Below are positions 1 to 12,177 of a stretch of DNA of 64,000 nt, one piece after another; position 1 is the stretch's first letter; each line of letters starts with the position of its first letter. Below the pieces are notes generated by a model. It made no database searches and was not told where the DNA came from. It worked only from the letters and a program-made list of their open reading frames with translations. Made by a program: the position numbers and the translations under genes. The stretch covers positions 691,954-755,953 of the forward strand of contig RDEW01000008.1 of NCBI GenBank assembly GCA_011109175.1, written 5' to 3'. Source of the stretch: Dicyema japonicum (lineage: Eukaryota > Dicyemida > Rhombozoa > Dicyemidae).

Positions 1-329
1 AGGATGAGTTATTCAATATGGTCAGCCAATTGTAGGATCCCTATTTTATTAATTTTAATTATGCCATAATAAAAGTCTGAGTTGTTGTGAAAACTATTAT
101 TCACGACGATTTATTCTAGAAAGCAAAAATGTTTTTGAGATGCATAAATGTCCATCTATTAATTGGAATGTAATTAATTTTCATATTATGACATTTGAAA
201 GTCTATGCGAACAATTCCGTTCAAAGACCCCTTGAAAATGTGTCTGAGTCCTCTATCCAATTGTAATAGTGAAAATGTATTGTGAGCACAAATCAACTAT
301 ATTTAATAAGTTATTAACACCAATGTTAA
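1..329. other. Non-coding, nothing recognised
   Basis: AT-rich sequence downstream of the ferritin stop codon. I see no coding exon or repeat in it. Confidence 0.5.
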
Positions 330-906
330 TTATTGTAAGTGTCTGTCAAAGTAAGTGACATCCATTGGACTTGAAATCCTCCAAGACTCAACAACTAATC
401 TACTCAACTTTTCGATCTCTTTGTATTGCTCCTCAATCATTCCATCAATAAACAACGTCATCTATGATTCAATTAATTTATACATGAAAATCGTCATGTG
501 TGGATGCAAGGTGGTGGAGTTTTTTAATTTTAATAGTGAAATCCTTCTCCATTTCTAAGGAAACTTTAAGGGCGTCTTGAATAGTCTCAATGTTTATGGG
601 ATGACTCTAATGTCAATTACTATAATATACCTTTATATCCCTCAATTCTACCTTTCCTCCTCTGCTTAATACGTAATTCGTGAAAAGTCTTGCATGTGAA
701 ATTTCTTCATCAGACATTTCTTTAAAAAACTTTGCAGCTCCTGGCAATGTGACTGCGAGAGTTCCAAAATGATTTGACTTGACTGAGGCTACTATAGTTA
801 CCATTTGCTGATATTTATAAAATGCAGAATATTCTTCATTAATTTGGATATTTAGAGCTTTCTCCAGTTCAATATTAAAATCATTCCTTAAATTATGAGT
901 ACTCAT
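330..906 (-). CDS. Ferritin, H-type ferroxidase subunit, four exons
   Basis: Iron-storage ferritin subunit that oxidises Fe(II) and assembles into the 24-mer shell. Removing three introns (778-801, 607-630 and 462-483; 24, 24 and 22 nt) gives one exact 168-residue frame, close to the usual 170-180. By alignment to animal H-ferritin the ferroxidase residues are all present: the Glu and Tyr of INEEYSAFYKYQQM, the EE..H of SDEEISHARLF, the Glu of LEMEKD, and the Gln of EEQYKEIEKL. LPGAAKFFKE is a family signature. The first intron is in frame, so a naive ORF reads through it and inserts eight foreign residues. I chose the ATG at 906 because an upstream TTG at 921 only adds residues absent from ferritins. 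No signal peptide is visible, so it should be cytosolic. I saw no iron-responsive hairpin (CAGTGN) just upstream. Confidence 0.93.
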
Positions 907-1049
907 TGCACAGTCATACAAATTAGAATATTTATATATTAGTCCAATCTGTCAATTTATGACGATATTTAGACAATTACAGTAATTATTGCAAGATTTT
1001 TATTAATTGGGATATTATTCACCTCTATCAGTAATAGCAATGTCCACAG

Positions 1050-1610
1050 AGTCAGATAAGTTAATTTGAGATTCCACCTATGGGCACTGTAAGTCGTTTC
1101 CATCCTCCCCTATTTCTCGCAACCGCCCTCAGATCAACCAGATCCTCTCCTGTTTTCAGCTTTCTTCCTATGCAAATGAGTTCTTTGTCGAGCGTCGAGA
1201 AACAATTCTTTTTTCCGGAAAGGTCTTAGAGCTACCTTCAGGTATATTATGAATCCCTCGAGCGTGGCTGCCCAAGCAATTTGATTCGTCCCGCTTTTTC
1301 CCCACTTTTGAATTCCAATCTCCCGCTATAAAGAGCATGTAGGAGCTTGACAAGGAGGAGTAATCCGATGATAAGGACGAGTAGAAATTTTCAAGTTCCT
1401 CAGCGTCGGCGGATACCCTAACTGTGGTGGGTGCATATACATTGATAATCGATAGAGTAGTATTACCGTTGTTTCCGAGGCGTAGTTGGAAAATGGCAAT
1501 CCTGTTGTTGATACTCTATGCTCTATGAGCCATCACAGCTGCGTCCACGAGTATAGCGAACCCCAACTCATTTCTAACGAACATTTATATAAGTCATTAT
1601 ATTAGGTTAC
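1050..1610 (-). mobile_element. LINE endonuclease fragment (APE type)
   Basis: The minus strand reads, with breaks, as an AP-endonuclease-like domain of a non-LTR retrotransposon: GFAILVDAA, then RIAIFQLRLGN, then INVYAPTT, then the metal-binding FIAGDWNSKVGK (family pattern GDFNAKVG). No reverse transcriptase follows, so this is a dead piece. Its left boundary lies just inside the pogo element at 1671. Confidence 0.75.
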
Positions 1611-1670
1611 ACGAGAAAACTCTCAGAGTTCTGTATTAAAATACTTTCGGAGGAATAATTAAAAAATATA

Positions 1671-2507
1671 CAGTAAAGTCCCTTAAATTGGCCCAAAATT
1701 GTTCCTGAACTATTGCGGCTAATTTGAGAATTTGGCCAATTTGGGAATTTGAAACACCTGGGTAATTCAGATTTTGAAATCATAACTGGCTTTAATTTAT
1801 GGGTTCCAGTTATATTTGTACTTAACAAAATTGAAACCGATCTTTAAAAATTATATCCACCAAATCGTGTTTTTCATATACTCTTGGACGAAATATAATA
1901 AAGTCCTATCTTGTCCATATTTTAAATTTCGTCTTTTTTATAATGTTTGGAAATTTCTTCAGTGATCTACAAATCCTTCTAGGTCAAATTGTTTGTCAGT
2001 TATCATTTCCCCGTGTAATTTATGCATTCGAAAACCAAGCTTAGTATCAAGTTCAGGAAATTTTAACGATTTGCATGTCTTTGAAGAAGGAATATAATTT
2101 TTAGATGTTTTTAATATGGACTCTAGGAAATTAAGGAATATTATTCACTGTTTTTCTTGATTTCGAATATTAAATAAAATAGAAAATCTGAGAGTGATTG
2201 TTTGGCACGGTGTAGTATTATTCTAGTCTTAATACCTAAAAATTTCGAGTTTTTGGAAACTATTTAGCTTTGACGAGAAGCTTTCAAACACGAGGTAAAA
2301 TTTTTAATCTGAAATTTTTATTTTTAATAAAATAATTGAAAAAGATTAGTAAAAATAAATTTTATGTTTTTTAATAATGTGTGGCTAATTTCTTAAGAAA
2401 ATTGGCTTTTTTGAAACCCTGACGTGAACTTGTAGCCATAAATTGACCAATTTGAGAATTTGAGAATTGGCCAATTTAAGGGTTGGCCAATTAGAGGGAC
2501 TTCACTG
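1671..2507 (-). mobile_element. Internally deleted pogo/Tigger-like DNA transposon
   Basis: Both ends start CAGT(A/G)AAGTCCCT with more than 20 nt of near-identical inverted repeat and are flanked by TA (1669-1670 and 2508-2509), the pogo target. The 837-bp body keeps part of a helix-turn-helix region on the minus strand (FRMHKLHGEM, also found in the copy near 21300) but no DDE core. It is a non-autonomous derivative. Confidence 0.8.
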
Positions 2508-2814
2508 TAATTTGCGTATTGGTTGAGGTGGTGAAGACGCCTCTATTGCACTATGTCTTATTCGTATTCCTTCCGACTTCTCCGTTCACTCTGGGATCTT
2601 TAAATTGCAGAGGACTTAAACAACCTTACAAGAAACAAATGCATGTGATCTAACAAAATACGACTATAAGAGACAAAAACGACCGTACAATTTACAGAAC
2701 TGTTTAGAAAATTCCACCTTTTTACCCTCTCATCGGCATGCCGACATTATGGTTTCGGATTTGCAGTCCATCAGGACCTGATTCACTGTGTTATAAGAAT
2801 ATGGGCAGCATCTA

Positions 2815-2975
2815 ACATTATAATGGAAATGGCGGATGACCTAGACTACCTAAGAGAACTAGCGCGCAACGGAGGATTATGGTCGGGGCTGACGGAGAGG
2901 ATGATTAGGAATACGGCACAAAGGAAACTTAACTAATTTTATGTTTTCTTGGGAGTGCTTTTTAATAATAATTGA
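2815..2975 (+). mobile_element. LINE family A, 3' end fragment
   Basis: Reads DDLDYLRELA then WSGLTERMIRNTAQRKLN, the C-terminus of family A (compare DLDMLRSTACNRGGWKRLTNN in the intact copy at 50517). It is followed by the same 3' tail, a short hairpin-like stretch ending in TTAATAATAA. Confidence 0.65.
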
Positions 2976-4032
2976 TGCTTTGCGTAATTTAGAGAAAATA
3001 TTGTAAACAGGGAGAAGAAAGTCTCGGGCGATGTTGTGTTTATCGGTTAAAACTTTTCTTTTTATCACCCAGGGAATCCTTCTACCATCACTACGATGCG
3101 ATGAGGTTTTTTTCTCTGTATGATATGGGGGACATGGAGATTAGTTATAAAGATACCTCTCTGGTGAGTCTGAGAAATTTAAATAAGAACCATGAGAATT
3201 TACAGAGACAAGCTCGATCAGGATGTTCGACCTATCTACGATGCTTTAGATTGGCGAGTGACGTCATCAGTGAATAACTGCAGAAGTTATTTTTATTCTA
3301 ACTCTCACGAAAGTGCTGTTTTTAACAAAATATTAAACTTAATAGTAATTTTTTCCGATAATATTTTTATTGAGATTTAAAATATTCATTTAACATCATC
3401 TTCTAGTCTTTGGTTAAAATTAGTATATTTTCAAATTTATTGTCAAAGATAAAGAATCACCCATGATATAAAATATCTACAAAAAGTGACTAAATTCACA
3501 ATTAATGAAATTTTTATATGTTTTAGTGATCATAATTCGGTGATATCAGTTTTGTGAACGTAGAATCACTAAAGACATTTCCCTCCACGAGATCAGGTGA
3601 CTGCCTCTGGTTTATTATTTTTGTATAATCCAACAATTTAGAGTTGAAAAGTAGTCTATGTTTTTGTAAAATTACTTTTTTAAACGTGTTTGTCATAATT
3701 CATCCATAATCTCCTTTAATGAAAAACTAAAGTTTTAATTTTGTCCAAAAACATATTTGACATTCCCAGGAACAAAAATGTGAGACCTTAACACCGGTCA
3801 CCACTGATCCCGAGTGAAAGCGGATGAGAGAATAACAACTTTCCATACGAAGAGCTGGGATCTGCTTTCGTATGTCCAGTTTATTGTAAATTGTTTATAG
3901 AATCCCCAGTAATGAGGCATTTAGACAAGATCCATGTTATTTTAATTGTCTATTCTTAATTATATTTAAAATAATTTATTTACTCTAACTTTCTAGATGT
4001 ATCACTTTTATAATTAAGATAATTTTAAGATA
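2976..4032. other. Unassigned AT-rich stretch
   Basis: No convincing exon. The only structured item is a 41-nt dispersed repeat at 3234-3274, listed separately. Confidence 0.4.
3234..3274 (+). repeat. Dispersed repeat, copy 1
   Basis: This 41-nt stretch, with core GCGAGTGACGTC followed by ATCAGTGAA, recurs at 27868-27911 with a few substitutions and a 3-nt length difference. It probably belongs to an unrecognised mobile element. Confidence 0.5.
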
Positions 4033-4254
4033 AAAAAATACGACAGCCTCTCTACAAGATTTTATTTTCAGCCCATTGTTGTCGAGACAAGTGGAGTCTT
4101 CGGGACCAAGACGGTCTCTTTTCTAAGATCGCTTGGGTATATGATCTCTAAAATCAACAACGAGCCTCGGGAAACCGAACGGTTGTTCCAATGGATTTCT
4201 CTGTCAGTCGTCAGGGGGAACAGCCATTCCATTATTTCAGCTGGATTATTTTGA
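4033..4254 (+). mobile_element. C-terminal fragment of an RLE-type retroelement
   Basis: A 73-residue open frame ending in TGA: FYFQPIVVETSGVFG then SLSVVRGNSHSII. It aligns with the last residues of the YLDD reverse-transcriptase element at 12178-13662 (FAPVAIETSGNFG and SLAVVRGNSLCIS), so it is the 3' end of a second, more diverged copy. Confidence 0.7.
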
Positions 4255-5860
4255 TTTTCTTGTTTTCGTAATAAATAGTTTTTCCTCCATTATAATTCGT
4301 AGTTGTGGTAACATATTCTGACTTATGGCCACGGTCCTTATGCTATACGATATTAACTAGTATTATTGCAACTAATTATTAATCAAATATGAGAGTTCGA
4401 TCCTCTCTACTGGCTACGTAGTCAAAGGTTTCTCTTCCTTCTACTATAGTAGCAACATGCTATTCACCTGTCTCAGGTGACGCTTGGTACCGAGGGAACT
4501 GGAATAAAAAAAATCAAAAGACCACGGTAACACTTTCCAAAAGTCCATCGTTCCGTAATTTTATAAGCCCTTTTTAGTTAACATAAATCTTCATGGAACT
4601 TGTCCAGGAAATGAATGAACCCATATGGTGCATGCATAAATACATGGTCCAATTCAGTGTTTCTCAACTTTATTTCGAATCGTCCCTATAATAACTATCG
4701 TAATTTTATAATTAATTAGTATTTTTATAAAAATGTTAATGTTCCCTTGACCTGGGTTAAGGTTTACCAGATGCTCAATATTTGGGATTCCTTTAGTAGC
4801 ACCTACTCTGATATCCTCTCGCAGATAGTTAAATTATTCTGCTTCTTACTAATCATATGGTTAAGTATATTTTTTTCTGAAAACTAAATCCTTCTTGTGA
4901 TTTCAAAAAAGTAACAATATAAGTAATTTAGCAAATCCAAACAATTCCCATTTGATAACCATCTATTTTCTGTATGTATAAGAAACGAACCTAATCTTCC
5001 TGATCAATAGAATATTCATGGAAAAAACCAGATTGTGTCTGTGCAAAATGAAATGAACAACTATCGCATTTGAATAATTTTGTTTTAGAAATGCCATAAA
5101 TCCAAGATATTTTCCGACCATGCCAATTCACCTCAGCTGCACAAGATAGTATATTTTCGAATGGTATATTATTTAGGTATTAATTACATAAAAACGATAA
5201 TTACAAATTACAATATCTTTAAAACGTTGTATTATTTTTACCAATAAAACAGATTGATTATCGAATACAACTCATGATGCACTGAAAATTTTGTTTTTCT
5301 GAGATTAATAATTAAGGAATGTTAGAGATCCTTATCTCGTCAATTCTTTTTTTAGTAATTCGGAAGATTCCCACTGCAGAATATGTTTTATAGACAATTC
5401 TACACAGAAAGTACATTTCTCTCAGAATCGAATGAGGATTACCTACATAAATTAAAATAAGAAAAACCAGTATTGGCGATAATTTCTGGAACTTTATATG
5501 AGTACACAAACCCTGAATAGTCTGAGGATTTGTAGGTGTTATTAATGAAGTTAGTTTAATCCTTTTGTATAGTTTTGCATTAGGCTTATAAAAATTCAGT
5601 ATCTTTTCCTATTGATTGAAGATGCTTGCGTTTTGCGTGTTCTAATAAGCAAGATAGCTTTATCGATTCGTTAGAAAAATCCGCAGCACATTGCAAACAC
5701 AAGGGTTAAGTGGATCCTTTGGATTTTGAATAAAACCATAATATAATTATTTATATATTCTTTTATTTTTAAAAGGTCACAAAAGTTTCATGCTTTATTA
5801 TTTAAATTATTTAAATAAATTTATTTGTAAATATATCATAATTAAACCCGTAATTAAAAA
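4255..5860. other. Unassigned stretch
   Basis: No gene recognised. A minus-strand open segment around 5040-5165 could be a small exon (reads HGRKISWIYGISKTK then a CDSC motif), but I could not join it to neighbours or name it. Confidence 0.35.
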
Positions 5861-5869
5861 ATCTCTTCA

Positions 5870-6180
5870 GTCTTCTTTTCACATTTTGTCATTATATTTT
5901 CAACATGGGGCGAGAATGACATGTGCATTAAAATCACCCCAAGGATCTTTTTGGATCTTCTAAACGGGACAACGTCATTGTTTGTTTCCAAATCGACCGC
6001 CGTTCTCCTAATCCCCTCCGACAAATAAGAGGTTAGCCAACCAGACTTTCAAGGGATTTTGTTTTTAAAATTTTCCAAATAAGAATCTTTCTAGACACAA
6101 AGTCGAAAACTTATGAACGTCAATAGAGCAAAGTACTGTTCATGTGTCCCCTCCTGTGCGAAAACTCATAACGTACTAAG
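5870..6180 (-). mobile_element. LINE family B reverse-transcriptase fragment with internal deletion
   Basis: The minus strand reads FDFVSRKILIWKILK (RT motif A region), then GWLTSYLSEGIRRTAVDL, then directly SKKILGVILMHMSFSPHVE. In family B the last two blocks are separated by the PQGS and YADD core (compare 35800-36170), so the catalytic centre has been deleted nearly in frame. Confidence 0.65.
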
Positions 6181-6240
6181 TTAGTCAAGACTGATAGGTG
6201 TGTTGAAGTAGAAATATCCTTTTTAAACTTAAGATGACTG

Positions 6241-6574
6241 GCGGTCACATCTAATTTTTTTTGTTAATTTTAAAATTATTTATAAAAAAGTTAATTATTT
6301 GCAATTCGAATATTTCAGTCTATCAATTCATTGCTTTAATGTTTGAGATTATTATCATTGAAGTATTTAAGGAAGAGAATAATGTACCCCATAATGTCTT
6401 TATTTGCAATAAGACTAAAACATTGGCATTAGAGATCGTTTACGACTCTTCCCAATCCCCCTAGTTGATAAAGGAATCGTGAACAAAACGAAGTGTGACT
6501 CAAAGACCTTACGAAGGGTTTCTGTAGGACTTAAGACAGTAAAGTTAGCGAATATTAATAATAAAGGAAGTAAT
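6241..6574. other. Intergenic, nothing recognised
   Basis: Sequence between a dead LINE piece and the 3' end of the gene at 6575-7167. I see no feature here. Confidence 0.4.
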
Positions 6575-7167
6575 TTAATTTTTCCAGTAATTATGTGTTT
6601 CTGAGTTATCGTGCCACCTTGCAATGGTCTAAAATAAGTAAACAAAGAACTGGGTTATATCCCAAAGTATTAAGGAAACTGTAGTCAGTGTCAGTGTAGT
6701 GATTTCCGAGCATATAATTAATATTTTGATCTAATAATAAATAGTAATAAACTGTAGTATGGATTGTTTGTGTTTTGGTTGGGATCGACTCCCCATCTCA
6801 TTAGATTGTATGAATCAGAACTAAATATAAAAATAAATATAAGTGATTGACCTAATTATAATATTTACCTTTTGTTTTGGTAACAATAATCATTCGAATA
6901 TCGAGGACTCCAATAGTCAAAATTAGTGGACATGTCGAAGGAATTACTTTGGTATATTCCTGGGTTTGATGAAAATGATGTCTTTGGGTGAATTTGTTTA
7001 GGTTCTTCAAACAAAGACGGATTCAAGTTTCGAGATCTCATCGGGACGTGTTTTTTTATTTTTGTTTTAAAGTCATTCATTTCTGAGTAAAATATATTGC
7101 AAATATTTTCTGGAGAATCCATCTCCTGATTGCTGCTGCCATCATAATTTGTAAAAGAATTGTCCAT
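6575..7167 (-). CDS. Asn/Tyr-rich orphan protein, four exons
   Basis: I do not recognise this protein. The first exon (7167-6869) is a clear open frame. Removing introns at 6821-6868 (48 nt), 6731-6752 (22 nt) and 6629-6650 (22 nt) gives one exact 166-residue frame ending at TAA 6575. The 22-nt introns match the genome's size class; the 48-nt one is long and least certain. The protein has no signal peptide or membrane segment. It begins MDNSFTNYDGSSNQ, has a short basic patch (MRSRNLNPSL), and its C-terminal third is rich in Asn and Tyr, for example NQNTNNPYYNQNINY and GNHYTDTDYSF. It stands alone, away from other host genes. The start is the ATG at 7167; a TTG at 7182 lies just upstream. Confidence 0.55.
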
Positions 7168-8150
7168 ATTCCACAAAGTCAATGATAAATACTAATAATG
7201 AGAGCAGCAAACCCAATTTGACTAAAATAGGCTATATTATATTTACTTTATTATTTATTTATAATATTATTAATATTATTCTTTTCCATAATATTTATTA
7301 ATTATAAAGTTCTGCCTTTCCTATCCCACCGGCTATTTTTATGGTTTTGTAATATCCACCTTCTCTCTTTAATTCACTGTTGACTTGACACCATTACCAC
7401 AACACCTTAGAAATAATTAATAATTAGTTTTTATTCGCTTATCTTTATTGTTTGATTAAGCAGTAAACTTATAGTTTTAGGCTATATTTTTCCACTCTGC
7501 TTTTACTGTGCAAAAGTATTAAGAGAAGAATATCAAACAAATTACTAAAAATACCCTTAAAATATTATTTAACAAATAAAATTCTCTTTAAAGCATCAAA
7601 CAGTGAGTTAACCATTTATGCACAGTGAATTTCTTGTGACAAATTGTCATTATTCGAGGTGTTTATATTTTTAATTGTAGTGAAACTGTTTTTCCTCTTT
7701 CCACGCACCACTAAATCCTTTAGATGTCTTTAATGAGTTATTCCCAGTGGGAACATTAAACTATACTTGTTCACATTTATGTCTCTGAATATCCGTCAAT
7801 AAAAACGAAAATTTATTAAGTTATACAATATATTCTGTCAAGTTGTCTTTGGCATACATTTTCTACATTTTATTGGCAAACGTAGGGGGACGTAATTCCC
7901 TCAAACATGTATGCTTTTTAACTTATGCAAGGGAATATCTGAATCAACAAAATCTTTAGTAGGCTTACGTATTCAAAAGTCGATAAATGACAAAATCAGA
8001 TATTGGTGTCTATGGAATAGTAATTAAAGTAATAAATCTGTTAGTTTGAGATGTTTCCTAGACTCAATAAAAGCTGTTTTGTATTTAAAAGTATTCTGTT
8101 TAATAGACCATATTGTCAGTTTATAAAAATTATCCATAATATTTTGTAGC
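7168..8150. other. AT-rich non-coding stretch
   Basis: Strongly AT-rich with many short T and A runs. I see no exon or repeat. Confidence 0.5.
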
Positions 8151-8161
8151 ACACTCACCTT

Positions 8162-9208
8162 ACAGTGTCAGAATGATCCGTCTATTACTTGGAACAACAG
8201 TTAAGTGTACGTTTCGGAAATTTGGAGTCTGTCTCATTCGAGACAACGTTCGGGGTACCCCAGGGAAATTCCTCGTTATCGGTACTTTTTGTGACATATC
8301 TGGAGGCGGCACTCAAAGACTTCAGGCTATTAATTGGCGACTTACCTCAAACTGAAGTGATTTATGCAGATGATAGCGACTACATATCCAGCGACGAGAA
8401 AACATTAAACCATATACGAACAAGGATACCAGATGTGCTGGAAAAATGATTCATCAAAATCAATACGGAGAAGACGAAGACAACAACCATACGTCGTGAG
8501 TTAACCGAACTGATGAAAAATGGAGATACTATAAAAAAGTGGGGTCGCTGCTCGGAGACCCTGAGGATATCACCAACAGGAAAATGTTAGCCGTCGCGGC
8601 CTTTAGAAAAATGGGAGCAGTATGGATTCACCGTAAACAAATCAGCACACAATTACGTGTAAGACTATACAATGCCTTCGTAAAACCGGTTCTAATGTAC
8701 AATGCTGCAACCTAGGGAGTCTCGCAAGCCTCAATGGACAAACTAGATTCCTTCCATCGTAAACAACTCCGAATGCTGCTTGGGATCAACTGGCCAAAAA
8801 AATAACAAACAAGAATCTAACAAAAATGTTTAATGCAAGACCATTGAGTCTGGATATCCTTGAATCAAGATGGCGTCTATTTGGTCACATCCTTCGGATG
8901 AGCTAGAGGACGCCTGTTAAAATAGCAATGGAGAACTACTTCTGCCCAGAAGTGAATACCTCGTTCCGTGGAAGACCTCGCATAACTTTGCCAGAGGTTC
9001 TACACAAGGACCTGACCAATGTAAGACAAAAGCTGAAAACATGAAATGATTTAGATACGCTCAAAATAATTGCCAGTAACCGTGGAGCATGGAGGAAGTT
9101 AGTTAAGAGAATTGTGTGAGAAAGAATAAGCTTAAGAAAAATACGGCACAAGCGGAACCTTAATTAAATAAATTACTTTTTAGGTTTTTCGAAAGTGCTA
9201 TTAATAAT
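8162..9208 (+). mobile_element. LINE family A, 5'-truncated dead copy with target duplication
   Basis: Reads with several stops as the 3' half of a reverse transcriptase: FGVPQGNSSLSVLFVTYLEA, VIYADDSDYIS, KVGSLLGDPEDIT, VRLYNAFVKPVLMYNA, SRWRLFGHILRM, FRGRPRITLPEVLHKDL. All blocks match the intact ORF at 50517-52499. It ends in the family tail (GTGC then TATTAATAAT). The flanks carry an 11-nt direct repeat ACACTCAC(C/T)TT at 8151-8161 and 9209-9219, a likely target-site duplication. Confidence 0.85.
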
Positions 9209-9219
9209 ACACTCACTTT

Positions 9220-10639
9220 TTCAATAACTCTCTTGATTGAAATAAAAATCAATAAATTTTTTACTTTATTGACCTAAAAATCAAATTTTTACCAAATTTG
9301 ACACTACAAAATTTTTGACTTTTAACTTTTGATTTGATAATAGTTTTGGTGGCAGTGCAAAATTTTGTGCACATTTGGACCAACATTGGGTAATGTGTGA
9401 ATACTCTGTACCTTTTGAGTATTATTCTTCATGTAATTGAACTGAGAAAAAATCACGTTTCTTACTGTGATGTTTCAAAAAAATGAGTGCTGAATTCTGA
9501 TTGGAAGGATCTGAATATGTGGAAACGAAAAAATTCCTCAGTTGTCGTTCTATTTAAATCTATTCTCAATTGCAATACCTGTTAAAGGGAAAACCAACGC
9601 AAATTCGAATTCCATTGCCATTTTTGCTCTTTATTTTCCCATATGAGCTGTGTGCGATTGTCCAATGTTGCGGCATGTGCTATTTCGATTTGGAATTTTC
9701 CAACCAACTACTACTGCCACTCCGAAACAGCTCTCGCTTTATGGGAAATATCCATAAATTGAGTCAGGATTTCGCGGATATGAACGATATGCTCTCTATA
9801 CAAAAAAATTTGTTAATTTATTTATTAACCTCGGCATATAATCTTCGGTAAGCCCAGAGCACAAATAGTCACAACTAATCAATCTAAGGAAATAACCCAA
9901 GGGAGAGCGTCTGCTTTTGCAGACCAAATCCATCCCTCAATAATCCATTAAAAGCTTCCGCTGCAGAAGAGAGTTGGAGAAGTAGGTCTTCCCTTTCCAA
10001 TTTTCGTCGCATTTCCTACCGTTGCAGACTTGACTTGATTAAATTTTGACTTGTAGATTATTATCAATCATAAATATTAAGATTGATTTTTTATGTTTTT
10101 TGCCTTTTAATATTATAAAATACTATATTTATGTCTGTCTAACTCTGTTGACTATTCAAACGTATTTCCCTCATATTCACGATAGAATAAACGTGCAGTT
10201 ATAACTCGTTTTTTTATTTAGAGAATATTCGTAAATCCCAAATAGTTTAGATGTTGTATTAAAAAATATAGAAAAAAGATGGATGACAACCGTGTTCCCT
10301 CTATTGCCACAGTGATGCTTGCATCTGTCCTCATAGAACAAACCTGATGTGCAAAAGGCGCATCCATTTTTCACCAAACGAGGAAATATTTGTTGCTAAG
10401 GAGAATCACTTTTATATCTCAATAATTCTGAGGAAGAATTCCAATCGGGATTCCTAAGCAGGTTCGATTCCTTTCCCGACTTATTAGCACTGCGGTTTAA
10501 TCTTCAAATAAACAACAATGGAGGATCTATGCTCTTCTATCTGATTCTCAACAATTTCAGGCTAATCAATCTATCTTTTCCTTCATCAAGGGCCAATCAT
10601 TGGCATTCCATTTTAGGAGTAGTCGTTCTTCTTAAAACT
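9220..10639. other. Unassigned stretch
   Basis: Open frames at 9570-9851 (+, non-ATG start) and 10177-10377 (-) have no recognisable family. The latter has a CxxC...H...C pattern (CAFC, KHHCG) that could be a retroelement zinc finger, but this is weak. Confidence 0.35.
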
Positions 10640-11015
10640 ATTTTGGACACTCCAATTTCCGATTTGTTGAAACTAGAAGATGCTACTAGTCTCAGAAGAT
10701 GTTAGGGCCATAAACTTCTTGAATGTGATATGAAGGTCTCCCTGAGCCTCTTCACGATACTCCATGCCTCTCCTCAGCCTTCATACTTTCCAAAGTCTTC
10801 CGTAGCACTAGCGTTTATAAGCTTTGACCCTCTCCTTCATCTTGAGGGCATCCAGGTGGCTGTTGAAGAATCTGGAGACAATTCCACCCCAGGTGATGAC
10901 CACATGGATTATTTTTACCTTTTCACGATGAATAATCTCTAGTTCGTTCGTCAGTAGGTCATACTTGTGGAACTTTTCTACCTCGACCTGCTTGAGGCAG
11001 TTTTGATAATTATGT
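10640..11015 (-). mobile_element. Restriction-like endonuclease tail of a non-LTR element
   Basis: The minus strand reads QVEVEKFHKYDLLTNELEI then KVKIIHVVITWGGIV. It aligns with LRKYDLLSKESESIHHAKVR at 33890 and with the copy at 39500-39930. This block follows the KPD...EVD catalytic motif in those copies. Dead fragment. Confidence 0.6.
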
Positions 11016-11169
11016 AATTTTAATATTATATTAAAAATTCCCTCTTGTGAATTTTAAGCATTTTAGTATTTTTCTCACTACTGTACGAAGTTGATGAACA
11101 GTTAGACACAGATTCTTAAATATGTTTGACCCAGCACGACGAAATCTGATTGATCGGACGGTTTGTAAG

Positions 11170-11590
11170 ACTGCAGTAGGGAGAGCCTAGAATGACACGA
11201 TTACTCTTCAGCCTTTGCAGACGTGACGGAAGATAACCTGATCAGATAACCATTTTAGAAGCCGGGAAACCTCTTTTCTGAGATATCATTTGCACCAACA
11301 AATTTGCTCCTAGCAACCACTTTAAAGTTCCTTATAAAGCTTGCTCGGTAGCTATAAAAGCAGAAGTGTTGAAGAGAAGGAAATATGCTGACTTAAAAAA
11401 TAGAATGCAGTTTATTCCAATCGCTGTGGAGATTTACGATGTCATTCTTAATTTTTTGATCGTTTTAATAGATCGCTCAAAAATGCATGAAGTTTCTGGA
11501 AATATTGACAAACAAACATGTTTTCAAATTAATAGGGTCCTCATCGAAATTATCAGGAGAATGCTTTTATGTCCTTTCGATGATTAAAAG
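11170..11590 (+). mobile_element. C-terminal fragment of an RLE-type retroelement
   Basis: Open frame with VLKRRKYADLKNRMQFIPIA then VEIYDV, followed by FQINRVLIEIIRRML. The order (basic KYADL block, F.PIAVE, terminal helix) is that of the RLE-type elements at 4033 and 13478, but it belongs to a different subfamily. Confidence 0.55.
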
Positions 11591-11754
11591 GAATAGGAAT
11601 AATCACATGTCTTATCGTCGCGGTCATCAATTCATTCTTATGGAATAGTTTCCATAATGTTATCTTTAGAAGATTTGGTCAACAAGATCCCTTTCAACTA
11701 CTATGTCGTGCCAGTAGGTCTCGTTGTATCATGAGTTAGATCTGTCTGCTATGA

Positions 11755-11855
11755 ATTGACCTTCGCTGAAAACTCCGTCTTTCGGATTCGAACCCACGAC
11801 GACCAGATCCGATGTTATCAGACGTTAGGACATCGTTTGGACTTAACTGGCCTGA
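11755..11855 (-). repeat. tRNA-like SINE candidate, copy 1
   Basis: On the minus strand a box-A-like GGCCAGTTAAG (11852-11842) precedes a perfect box-B consensus GGTTCGAATCC (11794-11784) by about 50 nt, the spacing of a pol III promoter. The T-stem pairs poorly, so this is not a functional tRNA. The segment is repeated at 37988-38068, which supports a tRNA-derived repeat. Confidence 0.5.
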
Positions 11856-12177
11856 GAATCGACAAGAAGGCTCTATATAGTATTTGCTCGTCTGGTCCTT
11901 TGAACCTCGAGATCAATAAACCTCTAGAGAGGTTAGAAGAATTAGTAAAAGAGTCATCGATGAAATTGGAAATGCAATCGCAACTTAACTTAGAACCTAC
12001 GTGATGGAGATGGTTTTCTCAGCCATCGACCGCGACAATGCTCATTGTCGTGTCTGATTTGTTTTTATTGTTTAATAAAATGTTTTATACCTTAAAAGTT
12101 CTATGTAATTGTTTGAAGTGTTAGATTATTTTTAATGAAATTTAGATAAATTTATTTATTAGTTTTGAATAAATTTC
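11856..12177. other. AT-rich spacer, nothing recognised
   Basis: Lies between the tRNA-like repeat and the 5' truncation point of the retroelement at 12178. It contains a short hairpin around 12025-12050 (GCGACAATGCTCATTGTCGT). Confidence 0.4.

Noticed and set aside
4391-4412. Perfect T-arm-like hairpin GAGAGTTCGATCCTCTC suggesting a tRNA
   Set aside because: No D-arm, anticodon stem or matching acceptor stem of normal length could be built upstream.
10445-10480. CGGGA...TCCCG hairpin with GGTTCGATTCC, tRNA-like
   Set aside because: The segment is far too short for a tRNA and lacks box A.
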